A stretch of DNA of 8,146 bases from an uncultured Eubacteriales bacterium (GCA_902478395.1 CABSKZ010000115.1:1-8146), one strand, 5' to 3'. Shown: positions 1 to 5,985, numbered from the stretch's first letter. Notes: generated by a model not told the origin, from the letters alone. Numbers and translations: made by a program.

Positions 1-49
1 ACGAGATCTAGTACGGTCTCGTGGGCTCGGAGATGTGTATAAGAGACAG
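1..49. other. Illumina Nextera i7 adapter (non-genomic contamination)
   Basis: Bases 1-7 (ACGAGAT) match the 3' end of the Illumina P7 oligo. Bases 8-15 (CTAGTACG) match an 8-base i7 index as written in the adapter (the N702 index, from memory). Bases 16-30 (GTCTCGTGGGCTCGG) are the read-2 tail, and bases 31-49 (AGATGTGTATAAGAGACAG) are the 19-bp Tn5 mosaic end. The order and junctions are exactly those of a Nextera library molecule, so this is untrimmed adapter at the contig end and not a biological transposon end. Genomic sequence starts at base 50, in mid-tsaD. Confidence 0.98.
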
Positions 50-537
50 GCATCGTCCCGTGTCCGGCCCAGAATTTCAAATTCGGTATAGCCTTTGACG
101 TGGAGAATGTGGCTGTGGCCGCCGGAGGCAACCAGGCAGACAAACGGAGGCTTAAGCTCCGGGTGCGAGATATAATTGGCCGCAATGTGCCCATGGATAT
201 GGTTTACGGCAACAAGCGGAAGCTGTTTCGCCGCCGCAATGGCCTTCGCGCTCGATACGCCGACCAGCAGCGCACCAACCAGCCCCGGGCCGTAGGTCAC
301 CGCAATGGCGGAAAGGTCATCGAACCGTTTTCCGGCAGATGTGAGTGCCTCTTCGATAACCCCGGAAATGTTCAGCACATGGTTTCGCGAAGCAATTTCC
401 GGCACGACACCGCCATATTTTTTATGAATATCTATCTGAGACGAGATAATGTTGGAAAGAACCTTCCTTCCATCCGCTACCACTGCGGCCGCAGTTTCAT
501 CACAGGAAGATTCTATTCCCAGTATCAAATGTTCCAA
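50..537 (-). CDS. tsaD: tRNA N6-threonylcarbamoyladenosine (t6A) transferase subunit TsaD, 3' end missing
   Basis: TsaD (Gcp/YgjD, ASKHA fold) is the cytoplasmic catalytic subunit that, with TsaB and TsaE, transfers threonylcarbamoyl from TC-AMP to A37 of tRNAs reading ANN codons. The reading frame is open from 537 to the adapter junction and gives about 162 residues, roughly the first half of a ~340-residue family. Visible marks are the N-terminal ILGIESSCDETAAAV (residues 5-19), 'YGGVVPEIASRNH' near 41-53, 'TYGPGLVGALLVG' near 81-93, the metal-binding H113-x-x-x-H117 in NHIHGH, and 'SGGHSHIL' near 138-145. It breaks off in GRTRDD, just before the usual AAGEAFDK. There is no ATG. I chose TTG at 537-535, because GAGG lies 8 nt upstream and the protein then starts as MEHLILGIESS. 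A second TTG at 528-526 would give MILGIESS, which matches the family start but has poorer spacing. The gene lies 15 nt after the rimI stop and is probably co-transcribed with it. The truncation is an assembly edge, not a pseudogene. Confidence 0.95.
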
Positions 538-552
538 GTACAGGACCTCGCT

Positions 553-990
553 TTAATTCAGGAAGCGCGTCATAATATACGCGTCCTCCTTGTTCTCATA
601 GTAGTTTTTCCGCAGGCCCGCCTGCTCAAACCCGAATTTCCGGTATAAGCGAAGCGCCGGTTCGTTTGAGACACGAACCTCAAGCGTCAGCAGGACGAGC
701 CGCAGTTCTTTAGCTATCGAAAAAAAATGTTGCAGCAACTGTGTTGCAAGCCCCCGTCTTTGGTACGCGGGGCTTACGGCTATATTAGAAATATGCCCTT
801 CGTCTGCGGCCAGCCACATTCCCATATAGGCCACCGCGTGTCCGCTGTCTGTGATAACGCAATACCGCGTAAAGCGGTTAGTTAACTCGCTTATAAACAT
901 GGGTTTGCTCCAGGGGGCGTTTGGGAAGCACAATTTTTCAACTGCCAAAATGTCCTCAAGGTGGGCTTCCGTCATTTCCTCAATCAGCAT
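553..990 (-). CDS. rimI: [Ribosomal protein bS18]-alanine N-acetyltransferase RimI
   Basis: This is a 145-residue GNAT acetyltransferase of typical RimI length. The family acetylates the N-terminal alanine of ribosomal protein S18 from acetyl-CoA. Acetyl-CoA-binding motif A is at about 67-92 (ISNIAVSPAYQRRGLATQLL, with the pyrophosphate loop Q77-R78-R79-G80-L81-A82). The RimI signature follows: LEVRVSNEPALRLYRKFGF (103-121), then GLRKNYYENKEDAYIM (125-140). E104 and Y116 sit where E. coli RimI has its catalytic pair E103/Y115. The ATG at 990-988 lies inside the end of tsaC (7-nt overlap, ATGCTGA), with GGAGGG 11 nt upstream, which suggests translational coupling. It sits between two t6A genes; in many bacteria rimI neighbours tsaB/tsaD, which supports RimI over a generic GNAT. 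The S18 substrate is family knowledge, not shown by the sequence. Confidence 0.93.
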   Translation of the reverse strand: MLIEEMTEAHLEDILAVEKLCFPNAPWSKPMFISELTNRFTRYCVITDSGHAVAYMGMWLAADEGHISNIAVSPAYQRRGLATQLLQHFFSIAKELRLVLLTLEVRVSNEPALRLYRKFGFEQAGLRKNYYENKEDAYIMTRFLN

Positions 991-2009
991 CGTATCACAT
1001 TCCCTCCGGCTGCCTTGGTAATACGGTTGCGGATGGCTGGTTCAATTCCACAGCTGCCGAACGGCATCTCCGCAAGGATGATTTCCATGCCACGCGCGTC
1101 AAATTCACGCAGCGCACCGAACAAATTCTGCGCGTACAGTTCAGGCGTTACGCCGCCGTCAATCAAAAAGTCTGCATCATATTCATGACTTCCACAGGTT
1201 AGAACGCCAGTTTTTTTCCCTTCCGCGTGGTATTGTGCCAACAGAGACGCAATGGTTTCCCGTATCCGGGTTCCTTCCACTATGGCCATCTGCGCTCTCG
1301 GAGCATAGTGCTTGTACTTCATGCCTGGGCTTTTTGGCGCGGTATCGGCTGATACCAGTCCGCGGTCATAGCAAACCTCACCCAAAAGCTGTTTTAGCTC
1401 TTCCAGCCCCACTCCGCCAGGACGCAGAATCTGCGGAATGGGAACCGTCACGTCCAGGACGGTGGATTCGAGGCCTACTGTGCAGTTTCCGCCGTCAATG
1501 ATATAATCGACTTTTCCGCTTAAGTCCTCAACGACGTGCTGTGCCGTTGTTGGGCTGGGCCGGCCAGAGGTATTCGCACTGGGGGCCGCAACAGGGACGC
1601 CGCATTTGCGGAGCAATGCACGCGCCGCGGGGTGCGAAGGCATTCTGACGGCTACCGTATCCAACCCGGCGGTAACACAGCCGGGGACCACATCGCTTTT
1701 CCGCATAATCAGCGTAACCGGTCCGGGCCACAGCGCTTCCATCACCAGTTTGGCGCTTTGCGGAATCTCTGAAACAATATCCGCAAGCTGCGCGGCATCC
1801 GCTATATGGACAATCAGCGGGTTGTCGGACGGACGCCCTTTTGCAACGAAAATTTGCCTGACACTCTCCGCAGACAGGGCATTTGCGCCCAAACCGTACA
1901 CCGTCTCTGTGGGAAACACCACCAGGCCGCCGTTTTTCAAACATTCTGCCGGTGCGTCGAGCAAGGCTTCGTCTATAGGAAAATCGAGATTTATTAATTT
2001 TGTAGTCAC
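984..2009 (-). CDS. tsaC: L-threonylcarbamoyladenylate synthase, Sua5 type (YrdC plus Sua5 domains)
   Basis: This enzyme condenses L-threonine, bicarbonate and ATP to threonylcarbamoyl-AMP, the substrate of TsaD, in the cytoplasm. It has 341 residues, the length of the two-domain Sua5 form (B. subtilis YwlC type), not the ~190-residue TsaC. The YrdC domain (about 12-205) shows FPTETVYGLG (32-41), the K57-G-R-P loop, WPGPVTLI (94-101), SANTSGRPSPT (144-154), the ESTV motif (181-184) and LRPGG (195-199). The conserved linker SPGMKYKHYAP (227-237) closes over the active site in Sua5 proteins, and the Sua5 domain fills about 240-341. The start is GTG at 2009-2007 with GGGTGAG a few bases upstream. 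No in-frame ATG lies between it and the upstream in-frame TGA. It is first gene of the tsaC-rimI-tsaD operon and is divergent from pfkA. Identity is secure; the symbol sua5 or ywlC would be equally valid. Confidence 0.95.
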   Translation of the reverse strand: MTTKLINLDFPIDEALLDAPAECLKNGGLVVFPTETVYGLGANALSAESVRQIFVAKGRPSDNPLIVHIADAAQLADIVSEIPQSAKLVMEALWPGPVTLIMRKSDVVPGCVTAGLDTVAVRMPSHPAARALLRKCGVPVAAPSANTSGRPSPTTAQHVVEDLSGKVDYIIDGGNCTVGLESTVLDVTVPIPQILRPGGVGLEELKQLLGEVCYDRGLVSADTAPKSPGMKYKHYAPRAQMAIVEGTRIRETIASLLAQYHAEGKKTGVLTCGSHEYDADFLIDGGVTPELYAQNLFGALREFDARGMEIILAEMPFGSCGIEPAIRNRITKAAGGNVIRC

Positions 2010-2019
2010 GGTCTCACCC

Positions 2020-2046
2020 AGATTTCTGAAAAATTCAGTGCAATCT
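2020..2046 (-). promoter_or_regulatory. Imperfect hairpin in the tsaC leader
   Basis: On the minus strand AGATT and CTGAA pair with TTCAG and AATCT (3-nt loop, small asymmetric internal loop), just upstream of the GGGTGAG ribosome site and GTG start of tsaC. It could affect ribosome access, but two 5-bp A/T-rich arms are weak and may be chance. It does not resemble any riboswitch I know. Confidence 0.2.
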
Positions 2047-2092
2047 CCCTTATTGATTGGTCATTGCAATGTAAATGATAAGAGTCCCTTCT

Positions 2093-2101
2093 ATTATAGC
2101 A
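2093..2101 (-). promoter_or_regulatory. Extended -10 promoter for tsaC-rimI-tsaD
   Basis: On the minus strand the sequence reads TGCTATAAT: a perfect -10 hexamer (2098-2093) preceded by the TGn extension. At 17-bp spacing the -35 position reads CTGTAT, a poor match, which the extended -10 would offset. The start of transcription would fall near 2086, leaving a leader of about 75 nt before the GTG. Confidence 0.6.
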
Positions 2102-2138
2102 TAAAATTATGAAAAATACAGTTTTTTTCGCTATTTTG

Positions 2139-2167
2139 TTGAATTATAGGCTAAAATAAGATAAAAT
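2139..2167 (+). promoter_or_regulatory. Sigma-A type promoter for pfkA
   Basis: TTGAAT (2139-2144) and TAAAAT (2162-2167) are separated by exactly 17 bp in an A/T-rich stretch, giving 4/6 and 5/6 matches to the TTGACA/TATAAT consensus. Transcription would start near 2174, about 34 nt before the pfkA ATG. It faces away from the tsaC promoter. Confidence 0.6.
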
Positions 2168-2195
2168 AAAGAAGAAAACGCGATTTTAACCAAAC

Positions 2196-2201
2196 AGGAG
2201 G
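2196..2201 (+). promoter_or_regulatory. Ribosome binding site of pfkA
   Basis: A full AGGAGG lies 6 nt before ATG 2208 and fixes that start. Confidence 0.85.
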
Positions 2202-2207
2202 GCGTGT

Positions 2208-3305
2208 ATGGAAAAGAAAATTAAAAAAATCGGTGTAATGACAGGCGGCGGGGACTGCCCGGGTTTGAATGCAGTAATTCGCGCAGTGGTAAAAACAGCA
2301 ACCATCAAATACGGTGTGGAAGTGGTCGGCTTCCGTTATGGTTACCGGGGGCTTTATACAAATGACGTCGTCCCGCTGACGTTGGACGCGGTGGCGGGAA
2401 TCCTGCCAATCGGCGGAACAATTTTAAACAGCTCTAACAAGGACAATTTATTTATGTATCCGTTTGAGGAAGATGGCAAAACTGTGTACCGCGACGTTTC
2501 CGATGTGGGGATGGAAAACATCCGTAAAAACGAAATTGACGCGATGGTGATTATCGGCGGGGATGGAACGCTGACCTCTGGCCGGGATTTTGCCAGAAAA
2601 GGCCTGACGGTAGTGGGCGTGCCCAAAACGATTGACAACGACCTCTCCTGTACGGACTATACCTTTGGGTTTGACACGGCGGTTGGCGTCGCCGGCGAAG
2701 CACTTGACCGGTTACATACCACCGCCGCCTCCCATAACCGGATTATGGTGCTGGAGGTTATGGGCCGTTATGCAGGCTGGATTGCGCTTGCCGCTGGCAT
2801 TGCGGGCGGGGCGGATGCCATTCTGATTCCGGAAATTCCATACGATATTAATAAAATCGCGAAGTCGCTGGTGGCTCGGAAGGACAAGGGAAGCAAATTT
2901 AGCCTTGTCGTCGTCGCCGAAGGCGCAAAGTCCATCACCGGCGAAATCCATGTAAGCAAAGTCATCGCAAACAGTCCGGACCCGATCCGTCTCGGCGGAA
3001 TTGGTGCAAAAATCGCAGATGAACTGGAAAACCTGGTCGGCCTGGAAGCGCGGGCAACCATTTTAGGACACATCCAGCGCGGCGGAACGCCGACAGCCCA
3101 TGACCGCATTCTTTCAACGCGGTACGGTGCGGCCGCAGTCGACGCGCTGATGCGCGGGGAGAGCGGTGTGATGATGGCGCTGGACGGGGACGAGATGACC
3201 AGCAAATCGCTTGAGGATGTTATTGGACAGAACAAGAATGTCGATCCCAACTGTGAATTGGTCAGGATGGCAAAAGGTATTGGCATTTCATTTGGTGATG
3301 AATAA
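2208..3305 (+). CDS. pfkA: 6-phosphofructokinase (PfkA family, ATP type likely)
   Basis: The enzyme phosphorylates fructose 6-phosphate to fructose 1,6-bisphosphate, the committing step of glycolysis, in the cytoplasm. It has 365 residues, longer than the ~320 of E. coli PfkA and typical of the mixed ATP/PPi subgroup. Visible motifs are the phosphate-binding GGGDCPGLNAVIR (13-25), IIGGDGT (115-121), PKTIDND (139-145, with the catalytic base D143 equivalent to E. coli D127), MGRYAGW (185-191, M/R sugar contacts), E238 in AEGA, and ARATILGHIQRGG (281-293). G120 (E. coli G104) predicts ATP as phosphoryl donor, because PPi enzymes carry Asp there. K140 (E. coli G124) is the residue PPi-dependent enzymes use. 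Gly plus Lys is known in ATP-using members of this subgroup, so ATP is the better guess, but PPi is not excluded. It is followed after 30 nt by the WG-repeat gene, with no terminator between. Confidence 0.95.
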   Translation: MEKKIKKIGVMTGGGDCPGLNAVIRAVVKTATIKYGVEVVGFRYGYRGLYTNDVVPLTLDAVAGILPIGGTILNSSNKDNLFMYPFEEDGKTVYRDVSDVGMENIRKNEIDAMVIIGGDGTLTSGRDFARKGLTVVGVPKTIDNDLSCTDYTFGFDTAVGVAGEALDRLHTTAASHNRIMVLEVMGRYAGWIALAAGIAGGADAILIPEIPYDINKIAKSLVARKDKGSKFSLVVVAEGAKSITGEIHVSKVIANSPDPIRLGGIGAKIADELENLVGLEARATILGHIQRGGTPTAHDRILSTRYGAAAVDALMRGESGVMMALDGDEMTSKSLEDVIGQNKNVDPNCELVRMAKGIGISFGDE

Positions 3306-3335
3306 ATTCTCGGCGGTCATGGTTTTGGAGGTATT

Positions 3336-4844
3336 ATGAAACGGTTAGCAGTTTTTTTGCTGGCGTTTTGCCTGTTTTTTCAACAGGCGTTCGCAGCAGA
3401 TTTAGATAACTATGAAACAGTTCTCCCCTATCAATATGAAATCGCGTATCCTTTCGTCAATGGCATGGCGCGCGTCGCCAAAGACCTGAAGTGGGGCGTT
3501 ATCGCGCCGGATGGGAAATATCTCGTACCGCTGGAATGGGATTATATCGGGGAAGAAATCGGAAACTTTACCATTATGGGCAAAAATGGGAAATATGGAT
3601 TTATGAACGCGGCAGGCAAGACGGTTATCGCGCCGGATTATGAAATGGTGTATCCCTTCTCAGACGGGCTTGCCTGCGTTAAGCAAGACGGCAAGTGGGG
3701 GTATATTGACCAATCCGGCAGTATGGTGATCGTTGCGGTGTTTGATGACGCAAATCCGTTTTCTGAATCGCTGGCAGTTGTAAAAAAGGACGGAAAATAT
3801 GGCTATATCAACCAGGCCGGAGAGCTGGTTGTTCCATACCAATATGATGAGGCATATGACTTCTCTGGCGGGAGGGCCTGCGTCCTTTCCGGCGGAAAAT
3901 ATGGCTACATAGACAGTATGGGACAGGAATTGATTACTCCGGTTTTCGACTTTGCCTGGGACTTTTCAGAGGGGCTGGCAGGTGTGCGCGAAAACGGCAA
4001 ATGCGGGTTTATCAACCCAGATGGAATGTATGTAATAAAACCGGAGTGGGACAATGCGACGGTATTTTCAAATGGTCTTGCCTGCGTAGAAAAGAACGGC
4101 AAGTATGGGTTAGTTGATTCTGGCGGCGAACTGGTCATACCGGCGGAATATGACTGGATTGGGGACTGGAGCGAAGGACTATGCCCCGCTTTCAAAGACG
4201 GAAAGGCAGGCTATCTCGATGAGTCCGGCAAAATGGTGATTGCGCCGGCATGGAATACGGCTGGTCCGTTTTCCAACGGGTTGGCGCGCGTTGAGCAGAA
4301 CGGCGTCTGGGGCTATATCGACAACGAAGGCGATATCGTAATTTCACCTGCCTTTTCAGACTGCGGGGATTATTCTGAAGAGCTGATGCCCGCCCTGGGG
4401 CCTGATGGAAAATGGGGTTATATCAGGCCGCTAGCGGAGAAACAGCCCACCGTACAAAACCTCATAGAAGGAAAGGACTATATTCTGCTCCAAATCGGGG
4501 AAAAGGAAATAGATGTGAATGGGAAAAAGGAAACACTGCCCGCCGCGCCCGTATTATTCGAGGGGCGCACGCTGCTCCCAATCCGCGCGGTTGTAGAGGG
4601 TATCGGCGGCACGGTGAAATGGGACGGACAGGACAAGAGCGTTGCAATTGAGCTGGGGAAGGATACCATATTGCTGAAGCTGGACGAGCAGCGCGCAAAG
4701 GTCAACTCCGTTTTTACACCGTTAGATGTCCCGCCGAAACTGATTAATGGGTCTACAATGGTCCCGGTCCGTTTTGTGACGGAGTCGCTTGGCTGCTCGG
4801 TGCAGTGGCTCCCCAAAACGCAGCAGGTGCTTGTATTTTTTTAA
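3336..4844 (+). CDS. Secreted WG-repeat protein with C-terminal copper-amine-oxidase-like stalk domain
   Basis: This 502-residue exported protein has no assigned function. A signal peptide covers about 1-20 (MKR, hydrophobic AVFLLAFCLFF, likely cleavage after AFA). Ten WG-type repeats fill about 30-365. Each carries a 'GK(W/Y)GYI' core, a short turn, 'VIxPxYD' and 'FSxGLACV'. The core W/Y-G pairs start at residues 53, 87, 121, 155, 189, 223, 257, 291, 325 and 360: eight steps of exactly 34 and one of 35. The tryptophan is kept at 53, 121, 325 and 360, is Tyr at 87, 155, 189 and 257, Cys at 223 and Ala at 291. From about 373 to 502 lie two half-repeats of the copper-amine-oxidase N-terminal (stalk) type, RTLLPIRAVVEGIGGTVKW (411-429) and STMVPVRFVTESLGCSVQW (473-491), common on clostridial surface proteins. 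There is no membrane anchor or sortase motif. GGAGG lies 4 nt before the ATG. It probably shares the pfkA transcript. An envelope or cell-wall role is inference. Confidence 0.9.
   Translation: MKRLAVFLLAFCLFFQQAFAADLDNYETVLPYQYEIAYPFVNGMARVAKDLKWGVIAPDGKYLVPLEWDYIGEEIGNFTIMGKNGKYGFMNAAGKTVIAPDYEMVYPFSDGLACVKQDGKWGYIDQSGSMVIVAVFDDANPFSESLAVVKKDGKYGYINQAGELVVPYQYDEAYDFSGGRACVLSGGKYGYIDSMGQELITPVFDFAWDFSEGLAGVRENGKCGFINPDGMYVIKPEWDNATVFSNGLACVEKNGKYGLVDSGGELVIPAEYDWIGDWSEGLCPAFKDGKAGYLDESGKMVIAPAWNTAGPFSNGLARVEQNGVWGYIDNEGDIVISPAFSDCGDYSEELMPALGPDGKWGYIRPLAEKQPTVQNLIEGKDYILLQIGEKEIDVNGKKETLPAAPVLFEGRTLLPIRAVVEGIGGTVKWDGQDKSVAIELGKDTILLKLDEQRAKVNSVFTPLDVPPKLINGSTMVPVRFVTESLGCSVQWLPKTQQVLVFF
3474..4424 (+). 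repeat. Ten tandem WG-type coding repeats, 34 residues (102 bp) each
   Basis: The span runs approximately from the first to the last repeat core in the secreted protein. The register is 34 residues without gaps for nine units; one extra residue (LGPDGKW) precedes the tenth. The units are diverged in DNA sequence, so this is an old protein repeat and not a recent tandem duplication. Confidence 0.85.
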
Positions 4845-4851
4845 ATAGGAA

Positions 4852-4880
4852 TTGACTTATCAGTTTGTGCATACTATACT
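4852..4880 (+). promoter_or_regulatory. Near-consensus sigma-A promoter for galE
   Basis: TTGACT (4852-4857) and TATACT (4875-4880) stand exactly 17 bp apart, with 5/6 matches to each consensus hexamer. Transcription would start near 4887, about 32 nt before the galE ATG. The -35 begins 8 nt after the stop of the WG-repeat gene. With no terminator visible in between, galE may also receive read-through from pfkA. Confidence 0.75.
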
Positions 4881-4905
4881 GGTAATGAACATATTTTTTT
4901 GGCAT

Positions 4906-4912
4906 AAGGAGG
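4906..4912 (+). promoter_or_regulatory. Ribosome binding site of galE
   Basis: AAGGAGG lies 6 nt before ATG 4919, a near-ideal site that fixes the start. Confidence 0.85.
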
Positions 4913-4918
4913 CAGACA

Positions 4919-5926
4919 ATGGCTATTTTAATTACGGGAGGCGCCGGCTTTATCGGGTCGCACACCTGTGTGGAACTGCTTGCGGGCGGGTTTGATATCG
5001 TGGTGATGGACAACTTTGTAAATTCAAAGCCCGAAGCGCTCAAGCGCATAAAACAAATAACAGGGAAGGATTTTCCGTTTTATGAGGCGGATTTACTGAA
5101 TAAAGAGGCGGTACGCACAATTTTCCGGGAAAATAAAATCGACGCGGTCGTACACTTCGCTGGCCTGAAGGCTGTAGGCGAATCGGTTCAAAAACCAATC
5201 CTTTACTACCACAATAATTTGACGGGAACGTTGATTTTATGCGAGGTCATGGCTGAATTTGGCATGAAGAAAATTGTATTTAGTTCCTCTGCAACGGTGT
5301 ATGGCAGTCCAAAATCTGTACCGATTCGTGAGGATTTTCCGCTTTCTACCACAAATCCGTATGGCAGCACCAAGCTAATGATTGAAAATATTCTGCGCGA
5401 TATTTATGTGTCCGATGATTCATGGAGCATTGCGCTCCTGCGTTATTTCAACCCCATCGGCGCGCATGAAAGCGGCCTGCTGGGAGAAGAGCCAAATGGC
5501 ATTCCGAATAATCTGATGCCATACATTACACAGGTCGCGTCGGGCAAACTGGAAAAGCTGCGGGTATTCGGCGACGACTACCCGACGAAGGACGGCACAG
5601 GTGTGCGCGACTATATCCATGTAGTGGATTTGGCACAGGGCCACATCAAAGCGGTAGAAAAGGTTTTGAATTCAACAGGCGTAGATGCTTATAACCTTGG
5701 CACGGGAAAGGGCTACAGCGTGCTGGACATCGTAAAAGCGTTTGAAGCCGCAAACGGTGTTCCGGTTCCGTATGAAATTACGCAGAGGCGCCCCGGAGAT
5801 ATTGCACAATGCTATGCGGATCCTACGAAAGCCCGCGAAATACTTGGATGGGAAGCCAAGCTGGACCTGGAGAGAATGTGCAAGGACAGCTGGCATTTTA
5901 CCAAAGAAAACCCGAACGGAATGTAG
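4919..5926 (+). CDS. galE: UDP-glucose 4-epimerase GalE
   Basis: GalE interconverts UDP-glucose and UDP-galactose in the cytoplasm with tightly bound NAD. It serves galactose use (Leloir pathway) and supplies UDP-galactose for cell-surface glycans. It has 335 residues, the normal length. It is an extended short-chain dehydrogenase with the NAD-binding G7-G-A-G10-F-I-G13 glycine motif, D31-N32 after strand 2, HFAGLKAVGESV (79-90), S124 in FSSSATVYG, and the catalytic Y148-x-x-x-K152 (E. coli S124, Y149, K153). RYFNPIGAH (175-183) and RRPGDIAQCYAD (290-301) are typical GalE segments that contact the UDP-sugar. It has its own promoter and RBS and no galK or galT beside it, which favours a role in nucleotide-sugar supply over a dedicated galactose operon. 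Some GalE proteins also act on UDP-GlcNAc; that cannot be told from sequence alone. Confidence 0.95.
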   Translation: MAILITGGAGFIGSHTCVELLAGGFDIVVMDNFVNSKPEALKRIKQITGKDFPFYEADLLNKEAVRTIFRENKIDAVVHFAGLKAVGESVQKPILYYHNNLTGTLILCEVMAEFGMKKIVFSSSATVYGSPKSVPIREDFPLSTTNPYGSTKLMIENILRDIYVSDDSWSIALLRYFNPIGAHESGLLGEEPNGIPNNLMPYITQVASGKLEKLRVFGDDYPTKDGTGVRDYIHVVDLAQGHIKAVEKVLNSTGVDAYNLGTGKGYSVLDIVKAFEAANGVPVPYEITQRRPGDIAQCYADPTKAREILGWEAKLDLERMCKDSWHFTKENPNGM

Positions 5927-5936
5927 ATAAATAAAC

Positions 5937-5985
5937 AAGAACCGCCTGCCGCCATTGTATAAACGAGTGACAGCAGGTGGTCCTT
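5937..5985. repeat. Imperfect inverted repeat downstream of galE (possible terminator)
   Basis: AAGAACCGCCTGC (5937-5949) pairs with GCAGGTGGTCCTT (5973-5985) over 13 positions with one mismatch and, as plus-strand RNA, one G-U pair. The loop is 23 nt. Only a short T run follows on the plus strand. On the minus strand the stem is followed by T-rich sequence (GTTTATTTAT), so it could be a backup terminator for the transporter operon. It could also be a copy of a dispersed intergenic repeat. Confidence 0.4.

Noticed and set aside
31..49. Tn5 mosaic end that could mark a transposon
   Set aside because: It is flanked by P7, index and read-2 primer sequence in library order and no transposase gene follows, so it is sequencing adapter.
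482..495. 14-bp perfect palindrome ACTGCGGCCGCAGT, and three GCGGCCGC sites in 8 kb (485, 3129, 7349)
   Set aside because: All three encode Ala-Ala-Ala as GCG GCC GCA in frame within real genes, so codon choice explains them; no sign of cloning or a binding site.
100..648. Plus-strand open frame of 182 codons
   Set aside because: It is antisense to tsaD and rimI, has no RBS, and its protein is Arg-rich with no recognisable family; the minus-strand frames match known proteins throughout.
1606..2112. Plus-strand open frame of 168 codons over the start of tsaC
   Set aside because: It is a complement-strand shadow of the conserved YrdC domain with low-complexity Ser/Thr/Ala content and no RBS.
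2768..3286. Minus-strand open frame of 172 codons inside pfkA
   Set aside because: It is antisense to the most conserved part of pfkA and encodes a Ser/Pro/Arg-rich product typical of shadow frames.
3474..4424. WG repeats as a recent DNA tandem duplication or CRISPR-like array
   Set aside because: Units are diverged in DNA sequence and only the protein pattern is kept; there are no identical repeats separated by spacers.
4790..4844. T run at the end of the WG-repeat gene as a terminator
   Set aside because: The TATTTTTTT run encodes the final Val-Phe-Phe and no stable stem precedes it.
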